DNA of 64,000 nucleotides from Gavia stellata (GCF_030936135.1 NC_082599.1:6372847-6436846), one strand, 5' to 3'. Positions 12,990-25,900 are shown, numbered from the stretch's first letter. The notes: generated by a model from the letters alone, not told the origin. Numbers and translations are program-made.

Positions 12990-15880
12990 AACGCCCGTGT
13001 GGCTGTGGTGGGAAGGACCAGCACCGAAAGGAGAACCGAAGAACGGTCAGACAGGCAAACTTTCACCGAAAGGATGATGCGCTTACTCAAAAATAAGGAG
13101 GAAAAAACAACAAAGAAAAGACTTTCTAAGCAAACAAACTATTTTTGGTCTTTATAAAATGTGGACGTTTTGACATACTGCAGCTACAATCAGTTCTCTC
13201 GCTGTTTGTGCAAAAATTTCTAAACTTTCATGATGGGGTGGGGAGGGAGGGAAAAAGACTTTCACGTATGAATTTCCTTGTGTTTTGTATGAAAAGACCT
13301 GTTGAGAAATACTCCTCGCTAATGTTGCCAGTCGTACATGCAGCCCCTTCTAGAAACGTTTCAGTGTTGCAGGAACTTTTTAAGACAACTTTTTGAAGCT
13401 GTATTTATTGTGAAAATTTGTGGTTTGCGTAAGAGTTAGCCCAACACGCTCTTACGTTTAAATCGGACAAGGTTTACAGAAGAGATCCGTACACTATATA
13501 CATAATCATTCTTCATCTATTTATTGCAAATTCCAGAATTTAACTAGCCACCGAAGCTTGAACTAGCATGAAACCTTATTTAAATTGGTAATACCTCAGA
13601 TGTATTATGTGTACAATCATATTTTTTTGCATAATATATCTGTATTTATTTATTTCTACCTGTACTACATGAATAGCACTGTGGTTTATCAATGACCTGG
13701 AAGGGCAATAAGGTCTTCAGCAGCACCCATCCTAAAGACGACCCTGGGTTTTTTCTGAGTGTGAAAGGTGTTGGCCGTTGGGTCTTCACCTCATTTCTAA
13801 AAGAGCGGAATGCAAGCGGGTGGGAGAGGAGGGATGGAGGAAACATTGGTGCGACATCCTTTGGTTGCTGTCAGCCATCTAGTAGATGTCATGATAGTGT
13901 CTGATCTCCGTAATATTGCTATGGAGAGGAAAACAAGCAAAAGCCTCAACTATTCAAGAAATAACACGAACTAGCTCTATTTAAACAAAAAAAAAACCCC
14001 AACCCTTTTCATAAATGATTTTATAATTTATTTAATTTCCTAAGGATTTGGCCATGAGATGTTTCCTGATCAATTATGGTGCCTGAATATGCAGAGGAAC
14101 CGTTAGCAGCGGTGGGGGGGGGGTGTACCAAGAAGGACCTTTGCAGTCCTGGGGAGGCTTTGCAAGAGCAAAGCCAACAACAGCAACACTGCGCTTACGC
14201 ACCTCAGCAAGTGCTCCTTAGGACTCCTCAAGGCCGAGGGTATTGCAGCTCCAAAATCTAGTCCGTCGGACTGTTTATACTTTTTTTTTAATGGGTAAAT
14301 TGGGTAAATCAAGTAAAAGAGTTTGATATGAAGGCTATTGGGTTATTTGTCCTTTGAGTATGGTTTTAGAGGGAAGGAAAAATAACACCAGAAAACAAAG
14401 CTGAAAAACTTGAAGGCTTTTGTTTTTTAAAATGAGACAAATCATTGTGTTTAGGAAGGATATTGGGGATCCTCTTGGCCTTTTGCTATTTAAATCATTC
14501 TGAGAACATGACACTATTTGGCCATGAGATGTAACTGGACGTAAAATCTGTACGTCAGTTATACACTAAGTGCCTATGCCAGCGGTATGGAAAAGAAAAA
14601 AAAAGGCTTTAAAACCTACCGGCTTTAAATCCCCCCTTGGAAAATGTGAGATTTGGCAATGGGAGTGATTCCTGGCACTGTGGGGAGGCAGCAGCTCTGG
14701 CGTCCCAGCCCTGCGGCCCTGGGAGCGGGGTGCTGGTGGGAGCTCCCAAGGGGTGCGGAGCGACATAGATGGAGGGGAAAAACCCCCAAAATCTGTATTT
14801 GAGGATTTTTCCATTGGCTGAACTGTTTATATCCCCAAGATGGGGATGGTGCTCTTGGGTACCTGCTGTTCAACAGGCGCTTCGTGCAAACCTGCTGGCT
14901 ATCTAGGAGACTTCTGGTGTACAAATATGGCAAAGGCTGGGTGGTTTGGGTTTTTTTAATCATTATTATTACTATTTAATTGTACATCTTCTCTGGTATT
15001 GAGCCAGTCAACTTGGAAGCGGAGCTGACCTGCCACGGCCATGAGCGGGTGCTCGCCGCTGTATCCTCCTGCGAGGCATCGCCCCCGGGGACCTCCCCGC
15101 CGGGCAGGAGGGCGACTGTAGGAATACTACTGGCAGATGGAGGATTTCCTGGAGATATGTATATATTTTATTGTTATTTTTTGTTGTCGTCGTCGTTTCT
15201 TTAGACTGAAAAATCCCTTTCAGTTATCTCCTAGGTGGTAGTTTCTATCCTTCAGACTGCATCAAAAATACTGACAGTTGAAAGTCTGGTACCGTTTCGT
15301 ATTTATTGGCACTAATATATTTTATAACATTCCTAGGTTTCTCTGCATATATATATTTATATATATATATAAAATATATACATATTTTATATATATATAC
15401 ACACTTTTTTTAATGAATGATGGAGATGGACTCCTGCCTTTGTAGATTTTTTTTTCTATAATTTATTCTTTTTATTTGTGTTAGTGCCAAAAAAAAGGAA
15501 AAGATTTTTTGCTCTTTTTTTTTTTTTTCCAGGGCACTGAATTGTAAATATATAATTTTTTTTCTCTTCTCAGTATCTGTGTAAAAAGTTGCCTGTTAAA
15601 CAGTTTAAAAACTGGGTATTTATTGACACAATCTGTAATTATCTAATGTATTGATTGAAACGCTTTGGTTTCAACATAGCTTTATTTTAGCTTTCTTTGT
15701 GTATATATTGTGATTATGTTGCTTAAAGGTACAAGTTAAAAAAATGCTTTATTTTTACCTTATCCATTTGCATTTGTTTATAAAAAAGCATATTTGTCTA
15801 CAGCTGCTGTCTCTCATTTCATCAAAGCAATATGAAGAAATTTCCATTACACTTTCAATAAAAGAATTTTGTTTGAATAC
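12006..15880 (+). CDS. CSRNP1: CSRNP1 exon 5 (last coding exon plus 3'UTR)
   Basis: Acceptor CACACCAG|ATGGAT. It codes residues 244-570, starting [10 protein letters not shown] and running to the stop TGA at 12987-12989. The 3'UTR then runs about 2.9 kb to the AATAAA at 15857, where cleavage is expected within about 25 bases. Confidence 0.9.
13643..13655 (+). promoter_or_regulatory. CSRNP1: AU-rich element in CSRNP1 3'UTR
   Basis: Overlapping ATTTA pentamers (TATTTATTTATTT) are a classic AU-rich destabilising element. Further TATTTATT copies occur near 13400, 13517, 15300 and 15618, and a Pumilio-type TGTAAATA is at 15543-15550. Together they suggest a short-lived mRNA, as expected for an early-response gene; this is inferred from motifs. 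Confidence 0.65.
15341..15405. repeat. TA-rich simple repeat in CSRNP1 3'UTR
   Basis: A run of alternating TA/AT dinucleotides with short interruptions, ending in ACACAC. It is likely length-variable between individuals. Confidence 0.8.
15857..15862 (+). terminator. CSRNP1: Poly(A) signal of CSRNP1
   Basis: Canonical AATAAA followed by a T/G-rich stretch (TTTTGTTTG). It is the best-placed signal at the end of the AT-rich 3'UTR, and GC content and repeats change right after it. Confidence 0.75.
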
Positions 15881-16274
15881 GTCAGCGTCTTCCCCCTGTT
15901 TATCCGTTACTGTGGCTCAGAAGTTTGGATGATGGGTGTGTATGCTGCATTGTATGTCCTGGTTGTCCCTTTGTTTGTTTTTGGCTTTTTTTGCCCCTTT
16001 TTGAAGCTAATGGGTGCCCTGGAGTTCCCACCCCCAGTATCAAGATGCATCCTACCAGGGCAGGAGCAGCCTTTGTCCCAGCCTGGTGTCCTCCAAGAGG
16101 CTTCTCCTGAGCTTGGGGACCCCCACTGCTTTTCTCACCCCCACAAAAACAGCCCAGGGAAGAGCATCCCCATACCCTTGCATGGGGGAAAGGCACGGGG
16201 CGGGGTCTGGGGGGCTGAGCACTGGCATGGGGTGACTCCCATAGTGGGAAACCAGCCGTAGGGTCGGTTCCTGG

Positions 16275-16626
16275 TCTCAGGGGAGACCATGTCCATCTTT
16301 ACAACTACCTGAAAGGAGGCTGCAGAGAGGTGGGTGTTGGTCTCTTCTCCCAAGTGACAAGTGATAGGACAAGAGGAAATGGCCTCAAGTTGTGCCACGG
16401 GAGGTTTAAATTGGATATTAGGAAACATTTCTTTACTGAGAAAGTGGTGAAGCATTGGAATAAGCCGCTCAGGGAAGTGGTGGAGTCACCATCACTGGAG
16501 GTGTTCAAAAAATGTGTAGACATGGCACTGCGGGACATGGTTCAGTGGGCACGATGGTGTTGGGTTGATGGTTGGACTTGATCTCACAGGTCTTTTCCAG
16601 CCTTAGAGATTCTGTGATTCTGTGTG
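16275..16626 (+). mobile_element. CR1 LINE, 5'-truncated 3' fragment
   Basis: It matches the end of CR1 ORF2 (translating [20 protein letters not shown] and [18 protein letters not shown]) plus the 3' tail ending GATTCTGTGATTCTGTG. About 350 bases remain of a 4-5 kb element. An in-frame stop and substitutions show it is dead. Confidence 0.93.
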
Positions 16627-17532
16627 AAGGCAACATGTTCCCTGGAGGACGCATGGAGCTGAGGCAGTTCATCCATCCCGGCGGAGCCCTCCTCCATGTG
16701 TGGCAGCTGGGTACGCAAAAGCGGGGACTACCCAGGTAGCCTCCAAGGTGTCCCCAGGTCCATCACAGCCTTGATGTCGCTTCAACACTGAAACGTAGAG
16801 GGGAACACTACCAAAGCCCTGTGAGGTCACGTGGGAGGAGCTCTTGGGGCAACCAGAGATGCACAAGGGGTGCTCCAGAAGTCCCTCTGGCTTCATCCAG
16901 GGACGGGTCTCCTCACAGAGGAGCACCCAGTGCCAGCCCCTGGTTTCAAATTTTTGTTTCCCAAGCTTGCTCGGCTTGGGGATGGTAGCTGCACCTCCCC
17001 ACAGGACAATGGAAAAAGACAGGGGTGGTAGCAGCATCCCCATCACCAAGGAGCATATAGGAGAAATCTTGGGAAACCCTTGGAAATCCCCAGAAATCCC
17101 TTTCCCTTGCAGGCCACAAACTGCTTCTCATTGCCCCACGGCACCCCTGGGACCTGGAAGGATGCAGCCAAAAGAAGCATCACCACGATCCTGCACCCCC
17201 GGGGGAAAAGCAGAGAAAATATGCTTGGTCCTGGCAACAGCAGGGAAATAAGAAGAGGGTGAGGAGGTGAACTAGCCCGTGGTGCAAAGGAAAAGCTGAA
17301 TAAATCCCAGAAACCTGGATGGGGAAAGGCACGCCTATCCCAAGGACTTGCGCCTGGCACTATGGGCATAAATCGTAACTACTGGCACTGATCTGAAAGC
17401 AACAGAAATTGGCCCAAGAATGCCATTGTCTAGTTTTCCAGTGGGAATCCATTTTTGAAGGTGGCCATCCACCCTCAGAGCTGAGAAGCTCAATTAATTG
17501 AATAAACTCTTTGTTACAAATAATAATAATAA
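16627..17532. other. Intergenic DNA, no gene seen
   Basis: Moderately GC-rich, with open frames of 60-135 codons on both strands but no recognisable protein, splice pattern or repeat. I treat these frames as chance. Confidence 0.5.
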
Positions 17533-17594
17533 ATTTTATTTTATTTTATTTTATTTTATTTTATTTTATTTTATTTTATTTTATTTTATTTTAT
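17519..17594. repeat. (TAA)n then (ATTTT)n microsatellite
   Basis: Four TAA units are followed by about twelve uninterrupted TTTTA units. The purity suggests a recent expansion and likely length polymorphism. Confidence 0.95.
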
Positions 17595-20500
17595 GGGGTT
17601 TATGCCTATAATTATTCTCTGACTGGGAGGAGCAGAGCCCCCGGTGTACAGCTCCAGCTGCCACACTGGTGGGATTTTGGCTCTCGATGATGACTTTGCG
17701 CCATGCCCCAGCAAAGGGCATCATGGCCAGGGGACTCGCCACCCCCAAGGGATGGTGCCGAAACAGCCCCGAGGTGCCGCATCCCATCAACCAGCCTCCG
17801 GTGTGAGCACCCGCCATCCCGGCACCTCTGTGGAGAAGTGGCAGAGTTTATAACAGCCTCTTTGTGCCAAAAGGAGTTCATGTTTGCTTTGAAAAGCGAG
17901 GCAGGAGAAGCCCTGGAGGAGCTTTCCCGGTGGGTTTGGGATTGTCCGTCTGCAAGATGTTGACGTTAAAGCCATGGCCACTCCGCTTTTACAGGGCTGC
18001 CTCCTAAAAGGGGTGAAACCGGGTGCAACCCTTGATTTGCTCCCTGGCCACGGAGAGGTTGAGGCCAGCTGACTTTCTGCACACACCGGGACGGACGTGC
18101 CCCAACCTGGTGACACAGAGCTGGGACTCACGCCCTGTTTGACAGCGGGCAGTGGTGCTCCTTCCCATCCCTGGGAACCGATGATTCATTGACCCCAATT
18201 CAACCCTTCTGTATGCACCCCACCTTGCTGAGGTCTTCAGCACCCTCTTTATTTTCATTTATTTTCTTTTTTTCCTCCACACAGCCACCCTGTATGCCTT
18301 GCTTGTAACACCCAGAGGCACAAAATTACTCATCGCCTGCTTTCGTTTCATTTTTAGGTGCCTACAAGAGTTGAACCGTGCGTACAGCCACCAGACTAGA
18401 AAGCATTTCTCCCCGGGTGCCGCGCAGCCTCCGGAAAAGGGATGAGTCATTTGATGACCGACGGCTGGCGGGGACGGGGACGGGCTGCGACACGAGGTGA
18501 GGCTCCTGCAGACCTGGCGCCGCATGGGAATGAGACACCCAAGAACTTTTCTCGGCAGGAACAGCTATAAAATGACAGGTAGGGTGGACTTTATCTCCAA
18601 CGGGGAGAAAAAAACCAAGCCAGGAGCTCCAGGGCAAGGCGAGGGCAGGGGTGTTGGCTCTGCAGCACTGGGGGCATTTCTGTAGGGCCAGATCCCGCAT
18701 GCAAAGGGCTTGTGTCCACTTAGGAGGCAGGAGCATTGGGAAAAAATACCTTTTCTCATCGCTTGTCTGGCTGATAAAAGAAAAAGGCAGGTTTGTACTG
18801 TGTGGCCGAGCAGCGTGACTCTGCAGGGTATAAGGTTGCCCCAGGTCTTCTGCAAAGGCAATAAAAGCAACTTCGGTGGTGCCTCTGCATCCTCTCTGGC
18901 TTCAAGATGTCTCTCACTGTAACAGGCACCTTCTCCACCTGTGCATGTGCATTTCCCACTGAGTTGAGCAGAAGTTTGCAGGTGCTGAGGTTTTAACTTC
19001 AGACCTAGAGATTGGCTTGGCTTTCCTATAAAAAAGGGACTGCAGAATTCGCACTTCTTGACATGTTCCTGTGGCCCATTTGAGTTTTAGTCTGTCAATG
19101 CTATGGGATAGGGGAAAAAAAAAAAGTTCAGCTGTTATTCCTTGTTCTTTGGGGTAATGATGTTCAACATCACAGAAATCATCACGCTGTAGTGTCCTCT
19201 CCACCAAATTAACCCAAATTTCACACCAAAATAAAAGCAGATTGATTTCTGCAGCATGTGAAGGACCCTCTATGGTCATCATCTCTGGAGAAGCTCTGAG
19301 TCCTCAGCATCTGGGGAAACAGGTGGTGCTAAATGTAGTGAATAAATGTAAGTATTCTGGCTTCAGTGTTTTCCCTGCATAAAACAGCAAAAATTCCTGG
19401 TTTGCCAGAGCTCTGGCTAAAGTGAGACTGCAGATAAGCAGTTAATAGCGAGAACCAAGTTTTCTCCTTCACAGCTGTGACCATTAGGAGTTTTCAATGT
19501 TGCTTCATCCACACGTTTCCATCAGCTTCTTTTATACCTCTAAGCCCGCTGCTGAGCGAATGGCAGTATTGCCATCTACCGGGCAGCTGCCGATTCTCCC
19601 CGCCTCTCAGCTGGCCAGATTGCTCTTGGGCAATGCTTGTCCTCCAAGGTTGTCCTCTACTTGCCCAGAGGCACCATTTATGTCATGGAGATATTGTATA
19701 AAAAAAAATAAAATAAAATTTAGATGTCCCTCTTGGGTCTGGAGGAGAGGTGGCGATGTCCTGGGACTTGGCTGTATTTCCACGCCTGGCCTGGCACACA
19801 CTTCCACAGCTGGAGGAAACCATCTCCAGAAGGTAAATGCCCAAAAAACCCCCTAGATGCACCTCCATTTTGGCCAGGGGAGCTGGACGAGGGACCAAAA
19901 CGCCTGTGGCTGGATGTGCCCTGGCTCCGTTGCATTGGTAGGTCCGTGAAACCCAACAAAGGGGGAATATCTGTGATCAGTGGAGCTGAAATGTTTTGGC
20001 ATGAGCGTGGAGGCTGTGAAGACTTTCAGGTCAGTCCTGAGTCAGGAGACTGAAAAGCTCAAGATGGTCTGGGGACCTGATTCCCCAGGGACCGCACGAA
20101 CTACACACCAGGATAAAACGTTACAGGAGAACCCTGCCACCAGGACGAATAACATAAAAAGATCTCCCTCCAACATCAACCTGCTCCACTGAGATACCCT
20201 GCGTAGGAAACTATTATCTATTACGCTTCCCTGGAAATAAATACTTGGATTCTACTTTGGAGTAAACAGAGATGAGAACTTAATGGTCCTCAAGTACTTT
20301 TCATATTCAAAGCATCCCAAAGTGCTTTCTGGTAATTAAGGCTGAATAGCTGTCAGGAGGCAAGGGAGCCTGTTGCAGTCACACTCCCAAATGCCCACCA
20401 TTTTTGCCTGCAAGTGAATGAGCAAGGGCATGGTTGGGTGAAGGAGTGATACAAATTTGACTAGAGATATTAGGGGTTAATCTGATAAAGGCTAGCAGCC

Positions 20501-23382
20501 CCAGGGTAGGATTTGGATGAAGAGATGTCCATAACCAGAACGTCTCTATTCAGCTGTGGTGTGATTGAGAGCCCCATCACTGAGCTTATCTCTGAGTGAC
20601 TTTAAAGCTCCCCAGCTCTGTTGTGTTTTGGGCCGGTTGGAGATGATCAAGTGTATGAAGACATCCCCATGGGGCTGGTGGAGATGACAAGGGGCCTCAG
20701 GAGAGCTGTGCCCCTTTGAAGCAGCAGCAGGAGGAGATGGGATGTCCTCAGACATCCCTAATGGCACTGACCACTGTATTTGATCCCTGTACCCCCAAGC
20801 TGTGTTTCACAGCATCTACAGCCTTACCTCCCCCAAATAGCTCAGGGTGTTGTAGCCAGTCCTACACCTCACCGAAGTACCCTACACCTGGTGGGGCCAG
20901 CCCCACGAGATAAGGCTCCTGTTGCCACGGTCGTCTCCTTTTTCTGCTCCCCATAAGGACATGGGGAGCATCAGTTTTCCAAAATTTTCATTCCCTGGTT
21001 TAGCTGCATCCTCACCACCCAGATTTGGAGAAAAGGATGGGAACATTTTATGTGAGCATTATAGCACCGTGCCCAGCCGTGTGTTCCCAATACCATTGGA
21101 TATTATATGGCTGTGACACCTAGTATTGTCACACAGTAAAACCTGCATGAAGCACAGCATTTTCCATAGGCTTCCTGTGATCTGCTCCTGGGATCACAGC
21201 TTTGCCTGGCAGCTCTGGGGAACAAGTAGCTTTAGCAAAGCTCTTGGATAGTGAGAGGTAAATGAAGCACAGGAGAAGCACATGCACCCTGTCCGCGTGC
21301 TGCCAGGCTATCGCCTTCCTCTTATCCTATGCAATAAATCACGGCTGAGCTGCACAAGCTGTTCCTGTCATCAAAACATGGAAAGAAATGCTCCTCTTGG
21401 CACCAGGGAGGTGATAATGACCCTGAATTAGAGCTGTACCTCTCCAGCACCTGATTCTCCTGCTCCTGCGGGTGCAGCCTGATGTTTCTCCTCCCGGCTG
21501 TTGCAGGAACCGGTCCAGGTCTTGCTTACGTGGAGGAAGGATTTAAAGGAGCAATGTCCAGCCTGGCTTTTGGAGCAGCTTGTGACAAGAGGTTTCTAGC
21601 ACCCTATGGCCATGGCTGCCCCGTGGAGACCAGGGACACTTGCATGGCTGCGGGCAGAAGCAGGGAGAGCCCATCACCGCTGTCACGTCAGGGGATGAAT
21701 CAGGGATGACCGTGGCATTTTGGGTTGTGCCGAGTTAAATTGCTAACATGGTCCTGGGAGTGCTTTTGGCCCCGGGAGCAGCAACGTTCCTGACAGTTCC
21801 CAGCTCTGCTCAGCCCAGGCCAGGGACGGAGGCTGATGTTTGGGACTCCGTGTGACATCCCCAAATCCCCACATGGCCCATGCACCGAGCACAGAGAGTT
21901 AGACCCCCAGCCCAGGCATCCGGCACTGCAAAACCACCAGGCACTGTAATACTGCACTTCTCGGCATCTGAGAGATTTTTGGAAGTGGTTTGAGGGGCTC
22001 CCTTTAAAAATCGCATTTCCCAAAGCCTTTGATCTGTGTCTTTTTAATTCCTTCTGAAACTCAAAGGGAAATGTTTGAGTATAGTCAGGCCAAGATCTCA
22101 GATGCCGGCGTGCTCCTGTCACTTGGCTCCTAAGTGAACTTTTAAGGGACATTACTCCACCACTGAGCCTAACAGACCTAGGCTCCTTCAGGAGAAGTGA
22201 AATATTTGAACTGGTTATTGCAGCAGAAATCACACACGCTGTCTTAAAAGGAGCAAGAACCATTCAGTAATATTAAAGTGCAGGAGAGCTGAGATTTGGG
22301 GGTTTTTTAACTTGTCAGAAGAGGAAATTTGCCAAACTACTGAGCACCCAGGAGACACTGTCAAGTGCAGTGCAATAAAGCAGAGAGCTAAAAATCCAGC
22401 TGGAACTCCACTCCTTTTACAAGGCTTAAAGAAAGCACCACTGGTTTCGTTTTCGTTTGTGCTTGCCGTAATAAGTAAGATTTATCTGTTTGCAAACCGG
22501 ACCTCTGGATAAGGGCGGCGAAAAGCAGCTCCTGTGTGTCATTGCTTATCTGTGTGCCTGCAAGCAAACACGAAGGACAGAGTGCAAGGCTGCGCACATG
22601 CCGCTTTATCATTCTTGGCCCACAAAACTTCTTTAGCAGACGGTGATAACTGTATTGGATATTCCTTCGGTTTGTCAATGCCCTCTAGTGGCTTTGGGAG
22701 AGAAGAAATGTCCATTCCCAAAATAGAGAGGATTTTACAAAAATACTGCTATGCCCTAGGTGTGTGCAGGCTTTAGGAGAAATGGGACATAAATAGTTTA
22801 AAATGGGAAAAGAGCTAAATCAAAATCCTTCATTCATAAATGTTCATCTCATACACAGCAAAAAGGGGAGAGGGAAAGTTGTGGGATTCCCCATGTATTC
22901 CTAGAAGATGGTTATGTAGTTCATCAAAAGACAAATCTTGGTTTATTGTGCACGTACATCTCCCTCTCTTCCTCCTTCCCTCCCTTTACCAACCCTGCTG
23001 TGTGTCTAATAGGAATATGGCTTTTATTCGGAAGTTACACACTGCAGATAGGCTCATCCAGCTGGCTGGAGTATGGGCCCCTGCATGCCTAACAGCACAC
23101 GGGATTGTTTTACACTGAATATATTGCTTCCTCAATAGAAAAACACCCTCCAGAAATGTCCTTTTCTATGCACTTAGTCTTAGAAAATGAATTCGAAAAA
23201 AGAATCATCCTGCACAGAGTTAATTTAAGAATGAGTTAGACAGATCGCGCTTTCTACAGGTTGAGTTTGCCAATACACTTGAAGCAGATGCTCTCTGTAT
23301 GAACAGTGCTGTATTGAAGCTATTTGTTTAGGAATATAAAGAGAACCCAGTTCTGCAAGCAAAACCTCTGCTGGGTGCTGTT
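17595..23382. other. Intergenic DNA, no gene seen
   Basis: Unique-looking DNA between the CSRNP1 end and the nested repeat block. Frames of up to 187 codons exist (for example 21700-22263 on the - strand), but none shows a family motif or exon structure. Nothing further can be supported. Confidence 0.45.
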
Positions 23383-23680
23383 AGAATAGAATAGAATAGA
23401 ATAGAATAGAATAGAATAGAATAGAATAGAATAGATTTTAGTTGGAAGGGACCTACAACGATGATCCAGTCCAACTGCCTGACCAATTCAGGGCTGACCA
23501 AGTTAAAGCATGTTATTAAGGGCACTGTTCAAATGCCTCTTAAACACTGACAGGCTCGAGGCATCGAACACCTCTCTAGGAAGCCCGGTCCAGGGTTTGA
23601 CCACCCTCTCGGTAAAGAAATGCTTCCTAATATCCAGTCTAAACCTCCCCTGGCACAGCTTTGAACCATTCCCACATGTC
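23383..23680 (-). mobile_element. CR1 LINE, 3' half, split by an LTR insertion
   Basis: Read on the - strand, it is the end of a CR1 element, with its tail expanded into about ten TAGAA units (23384-23435). The sequence after the tail reads TTGGAAGGGACCTACAACG and then TGCTTCCTAATATCCAGTCT. It stops abruptly at CCCACATGTC, and the expected next CR1 sequence resumes at 25089. Confidence 0.9.
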
Positions 23681-23880
23681 TGTCATGAATGAGTGGTTTA
23701 GGCCGCACAAAGAATCACCATCAGGGGTATTGGCAAAAGTGATTTTAATAGAAGTTTGTAAAAATGTGACAACAGAATTCGATGGCAAGGTCCACTCTAT
23801 TATTCACTAAAACATACAAAGAAAAATAGAATTAGAATCAAATCGGAATGATTTATACAGAGAGACCGGAGAAGCAAAGG

Positions 23881-24310
23881 GGTAAAGAGTAGGAAAGACC
23901 CTCCCACTGAGGTTTAGAATGGACTCCCTTGCTTTCTAAACTTCTCAAAGAGGAGTTTAGGTGCGGCTGAATCCAGACTTGGTCAACGGTTTGTGTCTAA
24001 AGGAAAAGAGAGGGTACAAGGAATAAAGAAATCCTCCCATTGAGTCATGAGGTTCGGAGTAGACCCCCTTGCTTTCCAAACTCCTTCTCAGAGAGAAGTA
24101 TAGGTGCGACTAGGTCCAATCCTAGTCTCGGACTTGGACAACGGTTTATGTCTAGTGAAAGGAATACAGAGAGTAGGGAAGGCCCTCCCACTGAGTCATG
24201 AGCTTCAGAGTAGACCCCCCTTGTTTTCTAAACTCCTTCTCAGAGAGGAGTCTAGGTGTGGCTAGGTCCAATCTTAGTCTCAGATTTGGTCAACAGGTTT
24301 TATCTAAAGG
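23881..24310. repeat. Three diverged tandem units of 133-151 bp
   Basis: Three units share CTCCCA(C/T)TGA at 23901, 24034 and 24185, then a GAGTAGACCCCCTTG-like segment, a CTCAGAGAG(G/A)AGT segment and an AGGTCCAATC segment. Spacings are 133 and 151 bases. The units lie wholly inside the LTR-like insertion. Confidence 0.85.
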
Positions 24311-24457
24311 ATTATATGTATTTAGCAGTAATTTAAGGTTCATTCACAGTTTGAGGTGAATCATAAGATTTCAGCAACACTTAATCATGGATTAGTTTAA
24401 CATTTGCAAAGTGAGTTAGTCACACCAATAGCTGGATTACAGATCGATTCACACATG

Positions 24458-24486
24458 CACGCGCACACATATATACACACACACAA
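24458..24486. repeat. CA-rich simple repeat
   Basis: A short run of alternating CA/TA (ACGCGCACACATATATACACACACACA). It is a minor microsatellite inside the LTR-like block. Confidence 0.7.
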
Positions 24487-25088
24487 AGGTATACCTCTTA
24501 AAAAATGCCCTCGAGTTCCATGAAAATACTCAGTTCCAATGTCTCAGCATTTCTCAGCGGGCCAGGGTTGAGCCTCAAGGAGGAGAGGGTTTTAGCCCAG
24601 GTCCCATCGCCAGCTCGGCGTGGTGCTCCGAAATTCACAAACTGGAGAGTCTGCGAAACTCTGAGAAGCGTCCTACTCCGGGAGATGCTGGTTGCAGCCC
24701 GCTGTGGTCCAGGGGAGCTCAAAGGGCCTTACTTGGGACCACTGTTCATAGGTTCATGAGATGATTGGCTTTAGTCATCAGTAAAACGATGAAATTTTGG
24801 TAACCATGGTGTCGTTCCACTTGGGTTATGATCCTGATAAGGAGTGCTCCAGGGCTGTCAGGGAATGACGGATCACCCCATTCTTCTTGCTCTCGTTACC
24901 CGCCTCGGCCAGGTAACAGGAGTGCCCGGTACAGTCAGTGCTGTTCCCTGCCTCAGCCATGCACGAGTTCCTGGTGCGGTCAAGGAACGCTTGACTGCCC
25001 AACTCGTTACACAAAGGCCAGGGCCTAGCTGGAAATTCTGAGACCGTAGAGTGGTCCAGGGGAAAGGGGGAAGGAATGCACCACCACA

Positions 25089-25610
25089 GCGTCCTACCAC
25101 TGGATCGCAGGGAGAAGAGCTCAGCAGCTCCCTCTCCACTTCCCCTCCTCAGCAAGCTGTGGAGACCAATGAGGTCACCCCTTGGCCTCCTTTTCTCCAA
25201 ACGAGACAAGCCCAAAGTCCTCAGCCGCTCCTCACAGGACATTCCTTCCAGCCCTTTCACCAGCTTTGTTGCCCTCCTCTGGATGCATTCAAGGACCTGA
25301 ACATCCCTCTTAAACTGTGGGGCCCAGAACTGCACACAGCACTCAAGGTGAGGCCACACCAACGCTGAACACAGCGGGATAATCCCCTCTTTTGACCGGT
25401 TGGTTATACTGTGTTTGATGCACCCCAGGATGCAGTTTGCCCTCTTGGCTGCCAGGGCACACTGCTGGCTCCTGTTGAGCCTGCTGTCAACCAGCACCCC
25501 CAGATTCCTTTCTGCAGGGCTGCTTTCCAGCCACCCCTCTCCCAATTGAGACTTATGCCCAGCAGTGTCACACCATTGCTCTGCTCCCACCAACCTGCAC
25601 CCCGAGCTGA
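25089..25610 (-). mobile_element. CR1 LINE, 5' portion of the split element
   Basis: On the - strand it encodes the CR1 ORF2 C-terminal part: [40 protein letters not shown] and LRTLGLSRLEKRRPRGDLI. It continues the same CR1 as 23383-23680. The left limit is sharp; the 5' truncation point near 25600 is approximate. Confidence 0.88.
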
Positions 25611-25894
25611 CCACCTTCAACGCTGGTGGGGTTATCTCTGAGGAATCCCTCAGTGAGAAAAATGCATCATCACAGTCATTTTCTGCAGGGTGGGTTTGGT
25701 GCCAAAATGACAGCCCTGAAGAGCCATGCTCGCTGCCCACAGCCCAGCCTCAAGTTACGGACACCGTCATCGGCTTATATTGTCATTACAGGCTGTAGCA
25801 TTACCTGGAGCCTCCTCCTCTGCTGACTGGGTCTGAGCCCGTGCCTAAGGTTGAGCAAACACAGCAACAGGTCACTGGTTGGAATCACTGATAC

Positions 25895-25900
25895 TTTATT
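25895..25900 (-). terminator. CELA1: Poly(A) signal of the elastase gene
   Basis: AATAAA on the - strand, about 125 bases after the stop codon, followed by a GT-rich stretch. This gives a short 3'UTR, as usual for pancreatic zymogen mRNAs. Confidence 0.75.

Larger units (their letters stand above)
23681..25088 (-). mobile_element. LTR-like insertion (solo LTR or small LTR element) inside CR1
   Basis: A 1.41 kb block with no CR1 similarity sits exactly between two halves of one CR1. Its ends are TGTCATGA and CACCACA, so on the - strand it runs TG...CA like a retroviral LTR. The flanking bases ATGTC (23676-23680) and GCGTC (25089-25093) could be a decayed 5-bp target duplication. It holds three diverged tandem units, but no gag, pol or env frame was seen. 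The family is not identified, and orientation is uncertain because both ends fit. Confidence 0.6.

Noticed and set aside
21700-22263. 187-codon frame on the - strand
   Set aside because: No motif, no splice partners and no repeat match; it is a single chance-length frame in intergenic DNA.
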